Positions 60,938-64,000 of a stretch of 64,000 nt of DNA are shown piece after piece (the stretch's first letter is position 1; each line of letters opens with the position of its first letter). Made by a program: the position numbers and the translations under genes. The notes under the pieces were generated by a model, which saw only the letters and a list, made by a program, of their open reading frames with translations, was not told the DNA's origin and made no database searches. The DNA comes from Methylovirgula sp. 4M-Z18. Its GTDB lineage: Bacteria > Pseudomonadota > Alphaproteobacteria > Rhizobiales > Beijerinckiaceae. The stretch is from the NCBI RefSeq assembly GCF_037890675.1, contig NZ_CP149574.1:992001-1056000 (forward strand), given 5' to 3'.

Positions 60938-62740
60938 TTACGGTGCGGGGTTCCCGAATGGCGTGTTGATGATTGAGTCAAACACCTGACGGTCCTTGCC
61001 TCGGTCGTTGATCTTGCCTTCAAGACTATTGTGCTGCCAAACGTTGTTAGCGTTGGCGAGATCGGCAATGTTGAAGGACGCATTGGGTACATCAAACGGA
61101 TGCATCCAGCCGCGCTTGGAGACCAGCGCCCAGTTTCCCGTTCGCCCGATCTCAGAGATGGTTACGTCGTCCTTAGTTTCCCCAAGCATCTCTAGCCGGG
61201 CCTTGTTGGCTTCCCACCAGTTGTCAATGTAGTGGTTCGCTAAGTCCCCGAAGTTGTCCGGGACTTGCTTACCAGCGGTGCGCACAGCCGCCCCATTGAT
61301 GATCGAATAGTTAGCGGACACCTTCTCAGCCGCTGCCTTGATGGCGCTGTCCAATGGCATCTGTGAGTAGTTGTGCAGCAGGTTTGCCGCATCACGCACC
61401 TCTGTAGCCACCTGATCCGAGTTTGCGACGGTGCTGAGATCGTCAGTAACGTGCGGCCACCACGAGGTTTTAAGCGCCGTATGAATCTTCTCCTGCGCAT
61501 CCGCCTCCCTCAGCCTCGGCTCATCCTTCAAAGAGTTAGGGTCTTGCATAGACTTCGCTGCCATCGTGAGGGCCTGGTTCTGCGTCATACCAGCATCCTC
61601 AGCCGACTGCGCAAGCCAATAGAACCTGTCCGTCTTCTCATCGAGATGGTTGCGGGCCATGTTAGGCGAGATGGCCATGAGCTGCTTGTACATCTCGTAG
61701 CCCTTAGAGGTGGCCTGAGAAGGCGGCTGACCGGCAGCGAGGGAGTTGTCGGCGGACATGTAGCCAGCCCCCATGGTCTCCTTCCACTGCTTGTTCTCGA
61801 TACCTTGGCCGTAGATGGGGGCCTGCTCAAGGAGCTTAGCTTGCGCCTGCTGGGGATCGTTGAGGGCGTTGGGGTACTTCTGATCCAACCAGCTTTCGAA
61901 CTTGGGGAGCGCCGCTTTGATCTGCTCGTCTGAGTTTATGGTCTTGGGCTCACCGCTCATGTCAAACGTCTCGAACGGCTTGATGCCACCAATCTTCGCC
62001 GTACCAGCCTGTAGAGCTGGCATGACGTTGTTGTGGATGTTGACGTTCATGTCGTTGTCGAGGGCGGCCCTGTACTGTGCCCTACGGGCCTGCGCTGCGG
62101 ACCCCATCAGCGCATTGTCGTACATGTAGTCCGACATGGACATGATGCGATCGGTGGCCAGGATGGGATGCTGCTTAGCGAACGCATCGCGGGCCTGGAT
62201 GTAGCCTGGATCACCTCTTGCGGCCAGCTGTTTCAAGTTGGCGATGAGGTTGAAGTTCTCAGAGCCTAAGCGCCGCTCAGCGGTGGCTTCAGTCTGCGCT
62301 AGGAGTTGGTTAGGGAGGCCGCCTAGCGAAGCAGCATTCGTCATCGGCCCAAGGCTGTTCCCGTTGGCGTCCTTGCGGTCACCTGTGAGAATGCCCCGGA
62401 TAAGCTGGCTTTCCTTCTCCCAGTCCGGGCTGGCGGCCAGGCCTTCAACCTTGTGCTGCAGTGCCCCCAGGAGGAGCTTCTCTTGATCCGGAAAGGGCAT
62501 GTTACTCACCACGTTGGTGGTCTGCATGTCCTTGCGGATGTTGCCGTAGATTTGATCTGGGGACAGACCACGCTCAAGGCCCTCGGACATGCGGGCATTG
62601 AGGAAGCCGCTTACAAGGTCATTACGCTGATTGACTTGATACCCGGCCTGGTCCTGAGCGTGTTGCTGACGGAGGTTCTCAATACCTGGCGCAATGCTCT
62701 CATAGAAGTGTGCAGCCTGGCGCGGGGGCATGCCCTGCAT
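60938..62740 (-). CDS. Probable phage virion protein, C-terminal part (split by in-frame stop)
   Basis: A 600-residue Gln/Ala/Asn-rich soluble protein from its first ATG. The open frame continues four codons upstream to a TAA (62753-62755), and beyond it, in the same frame, is the 162-residue ORF. The ATG at 62740 has no close ribosome site. Joined length would be 767 residues, near that of T7-like internal core protein gp15 (747), and the helical, low-Cys character fits; the family assignment is tentative. As a prophage gene it may be a nonsense mutant. Confidence 0.6.
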   Translation of the reverse strand: MQGMPPRQAAHFYESIAPGIENLRQQHAQDQAGYQVNQRNDLVSGFLNARMSEGLERGLSPDQIYGNIRKDMQTTNVVSNMPFPDQEKLLLGALQHKVEGLAASPDWEKESQLIRGILTGDRKDANGNSLGPMTNAASLGGLPNQLLAQTEATAERRLGSENFNLIANLKQLAARGDPGYIQARDAFAKQHPILATDRIMSMSDYMYDNALMGSAAQARRAQYRAALDNDMNVNIHNNVMPALQAGTAKIGGIKPFETFDMSGEPKTINSDEQIKAALPKFESWLDQKYPNALNDPQQAQAKLLEQAPIYGQGIENKQWKETMGAGYMSADNSLAAGQPPSQATSKGYEMYKQLMAISPNMARNHLDEKTDRFYWLAQSAEDAGMTQNQALTMAAKSMQDPNSLKDEPRLREADAQEKIHTALKTSWWPHVTDDLSTVANSDQVATEVRDAANLLHNYSQMPLDSAIKAAAEKVSANYSIINGAAVRTAGKQVPDNFGDLANHYIDNWWEANKARLEMLGETKDDVTISEIGRTGNWALVSKRGWMHPFDVPNASFNIADLANANNVWQHNSLEGKINDRGKDRQVFDSIINTPFGNPAP

Positions 62741-62752
62741 GAGCGGCTGAAC

Positions 62753-63241
62753 TTACCCCCTAATGAAGGCGTTGAAGTCCCCGTTCTGCTTGTCGAAGTT
62801 GGTGTCATACGCCTGCCTGATCCCAGCAAGGGCGTCCTGGCCCTGCGTGGTGCCAATCATGGCTTGCCCGAGGTTGCGCGCTACGGGGTTCTGCAGGGCC
62901 GGATTGGACGCCAGGATTTGCTTCTGCTCATCCGCCGACTTGCCATAGAGGGCCGCTGCAACAGTGCCGGGGATTTCCTGACGCTGCTGTTGGGCCTCTA
63001 CACCCATATACTCCTGAAGGCCCGGCTGGATGGATGACAGGGACTCCGCAAGGCGCTGCAGGTTTGCGTCAGGCAGGAACTGAGGCGACCGCATGGTGTA
63101 GTCATTGAACCGTGCAGCGGGCCTTAGGGTGGGCGGCGTGGCCAGCGGATCGTCCACCTGAGGGCGTGTTGCGGCGGGCGTTGCGGGGGTGTTTGGGGCG
63201 TCCCCTTGGAAGGGCGTGAGGCCGGATACGGTGTTAGCCAT
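62753..63241 (-). CDS. Probable phage virion protein, N-terminal part (ends at in-frame TAA)
   Basis: A 162-residue ORF starting MANTVSGLTPFQGDAPNTPA, Pro/Ala-rich for the first 40 residues, then helical (ANLQRLAESLSSIQPGLQEY). It stops at TAA after NAFIRG, and the frame continues with VQPL and then the 600-residue ORF without shift. This is the simplest sign that both were one gene. It lies 51 bases after the 145-residue ORF on the same strand. Confidence 0.6.
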   Translation of the reverse strand: MANTVSGLTPFQGDAPNTPATPAATRPQVDDPLATPPTLRPAARFNDYTMRSPQFLPDANLQRLAESLSSIQPGLQEYMGVEAQQQRQEIPGTVAAALYGKSADEQKQILASNPALQNPVARNLGQAMIGTTQGQDALAGIRQAYDTNFDKQNGDFNAFIRG

Positions 63242-63292
63242 GTTGAAAGTTTCCGTTGTTAGAGAGGGGGAAATGTTGCGTGGAATGTGGCG

Positions 63293-63730
63293 TCAATCGC
63301 ACGCCCTCATTTCCTCTTGCATGGCTTTGACTTCCGCCAGATAGGCGCCTCTGGAGCCCCCCGTGATGGACACCAAACCGCGCTTCACCGCTTCCTCAAC
63401 AGTCATCGTTGGGAGGGGCGGAAGGTGTATGTGTGTCGCCCGATATCTTGGCGGGTCTCCATCGGACCATTCGCAACCAATGGAGCCGCTTGCGGGAAGC
63501 GTCAGTGACCTATCGGCCAATGCCTGTGCGACCATCTCCACCTCCAGCGCGCTATAGCGGGACAAGATGTTGGCCTCATCTTGCTTTTGGGGTGCTGAGG
63601 GGGAAGGCCCCCCTACAGCGTGTTGCTCCTGTGAGCGGTTGCGAGTGAGTGCTGACGCGTCGTCACGGCGCATCAGCCCGTAGCCGTCGTCAGCCGGTGA
63701 GTTCCGGTTCAAACGTGTGTTAGGTGCCAT
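63293..63730 (-). CDS. Hypothetical prophage protein
   Basis: A 145-residue soluble protein: a polar, probably disordered N-terminal half (residues 1-50), then a segment with DRSLTLPASGSIGCEWSDGDPP and a Pro-rich PPLPTMTVEEAVKRGLV. I do not recognise it. It lies six bases after the preceding virion-region ORF on the same strand, so it belongs to the leftward late operon. ATG 63730. Confidence 0.55.
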   Translation of the reverse strand: MAPNTRLNRNSPADDGYGLMRRDDASALTRNRSQEQHAVGGPSPSAPQKQDEANILSRYSALEVEMVAQALADRSLTLPASGSIGCEWSDGDPPRYRATHIHLPPLPTMTVEEAVKRGLVSITGGSRGAYLAEVKAMQEEMRACD

Positions 63731-63736
63731 GGTTGA

Positions 63737-64000
63737 CTACTTCCCAAGCTTGACCAGACCAGTGCGCAAGGCAGACTTCCACGTCATCTCACCGCGTCCT
63801 GGTGCACTGACAAGCACCTTCCCGTCCTTCTTGTAAATCTTGATGTCCGGTCGACCGGGGACATGGCTCCCAAGCACAGCTTCGGGGGCAATCTCATCAA
63901 GGCGTTCCAGGTAATCCTGGATCAGCGGCACATATCCGCTTGTGGTCCTACGTTGACCGTGTGCCAGCATAGCCCCTTGAAGTTGACCTGCGCGGTTCTC
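63737..64000 (-). CDS. Prophage protein, C-terminal part (5' end beyond window)
   Basis: The frame is open through the right edge, so this is the last 87 residues of a longer protein; an internal Met at 63970 need not be the start. It contains YVPLIQDYLERLDEIAPEAV and KIYKKDGKVLVSAPGRGEMT. No family is recognised. It is the most upstream visible gene of the leftward cluster. Confidence 0.5.
   Translation of the reverse strand, partial: ENRAGQLQGAMLAHGQRRTTSGYVPLIQDYLERLDEIAPEAVLGSHVPGRPDIKIYKKDGKVLVSAPGRGEMTWKSALRTGLVKLGK

Larger units (their letters stand above)
58862..64000. mobile_element. Prophage integrated at tRNA-Glu(CUC), left part
   Basis: tRNA-Glu, integrase, a small membrane protein and leftward probable virion genes form one block that runs off the right edge. 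The T7-like character of one virion gene plus an integrase would point to a temperate podovirus. The other attachment site must lie beyond 64000. Confidence 0.7.

Overview
The window looks like the chromosome of a GC-rich alphaproteobacterium, most likely of the order Hyphomicrobiales. The evidence is a ChpT phosphotransferase, an EipA/DUF1134 envelope protein, DUF465 and DUF1236 proteins, class III alcohol dehydrogenase, and dispersed palindromes of the kind common in that order. I cannot name a genus from sequence alone.

Layout. 1-11517 is a sugar-uptake region. A truncated ABC importer (ATPase, two permeases, binding protein; order like LsrACDB) runs rightwards. A second complete importer (binding protein, ATPase, two permeases) plus a TIM-barrel sugar epimerase runs leftwards, next to a LacI-type repressor with a paired operator and a flavin-reductase-like gene. 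An IlvD/Edd-type sugar-acid dehydratase follows (11667-13388). 13444-15716 is a small AT-richer insertion with four hypothetical genes, bounded by a 58-bp direct repeat that includes the 3' end of tRNA-Arg(CCU).

15978-38000 is core chromosome: an RND efflux pair, a TetR/SDR pair with a double operator, a secreted protein with a probable inactive trypsin-like domain facing an alpha-2-macroglobulin/PbpC operon, LysR/azoreductase, a SulP transporter, an M24 protein that has lost metal ligands, a lipoprotein, prs, and a tandem DUF1236 protein. 38223-45500 holds glutathione-dependent formaldehyde dehydrogenase, an IS110-family element lying between the two arms of a REP palindrome, then PepF, a heme-dependent N-demethylase, RidA and an ABC1/UbiB-like kinase. 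Demethylation would release formaldehyde that the dehydrogenase could oxidise.

45582-54742 carries two DUF465 proteins, purEK, rpsU, a TPR lipoprotein, a hydrolase, chpT, a CysQ-like phosphatase, eipA and a coiled-coil membrane protein. There is also a perfect-consensus promoter ahead of a 48-codon ORF. 55030-58811 is an EmrAB-type pump with a divergent TetR gene and two matching palindromic operators. From 58862 to the right edge a prophage sits at tRNA-Glu(CUC): integrase with three 13-bp-spaced repeats at its start, a small membrane protein, and leftward-facing probable virion genes. One of these is split by a single in-frame TAA.

The observations I would follow first are the interrupted virion gene, the IS110/REP insertion with its possible guide RNA, the tRNA-Arg island, the consensus promoter with its small ORF, and the N-demethylase/formaldehyde cluster. 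No CRISPR array and no obvious defence system were seen.
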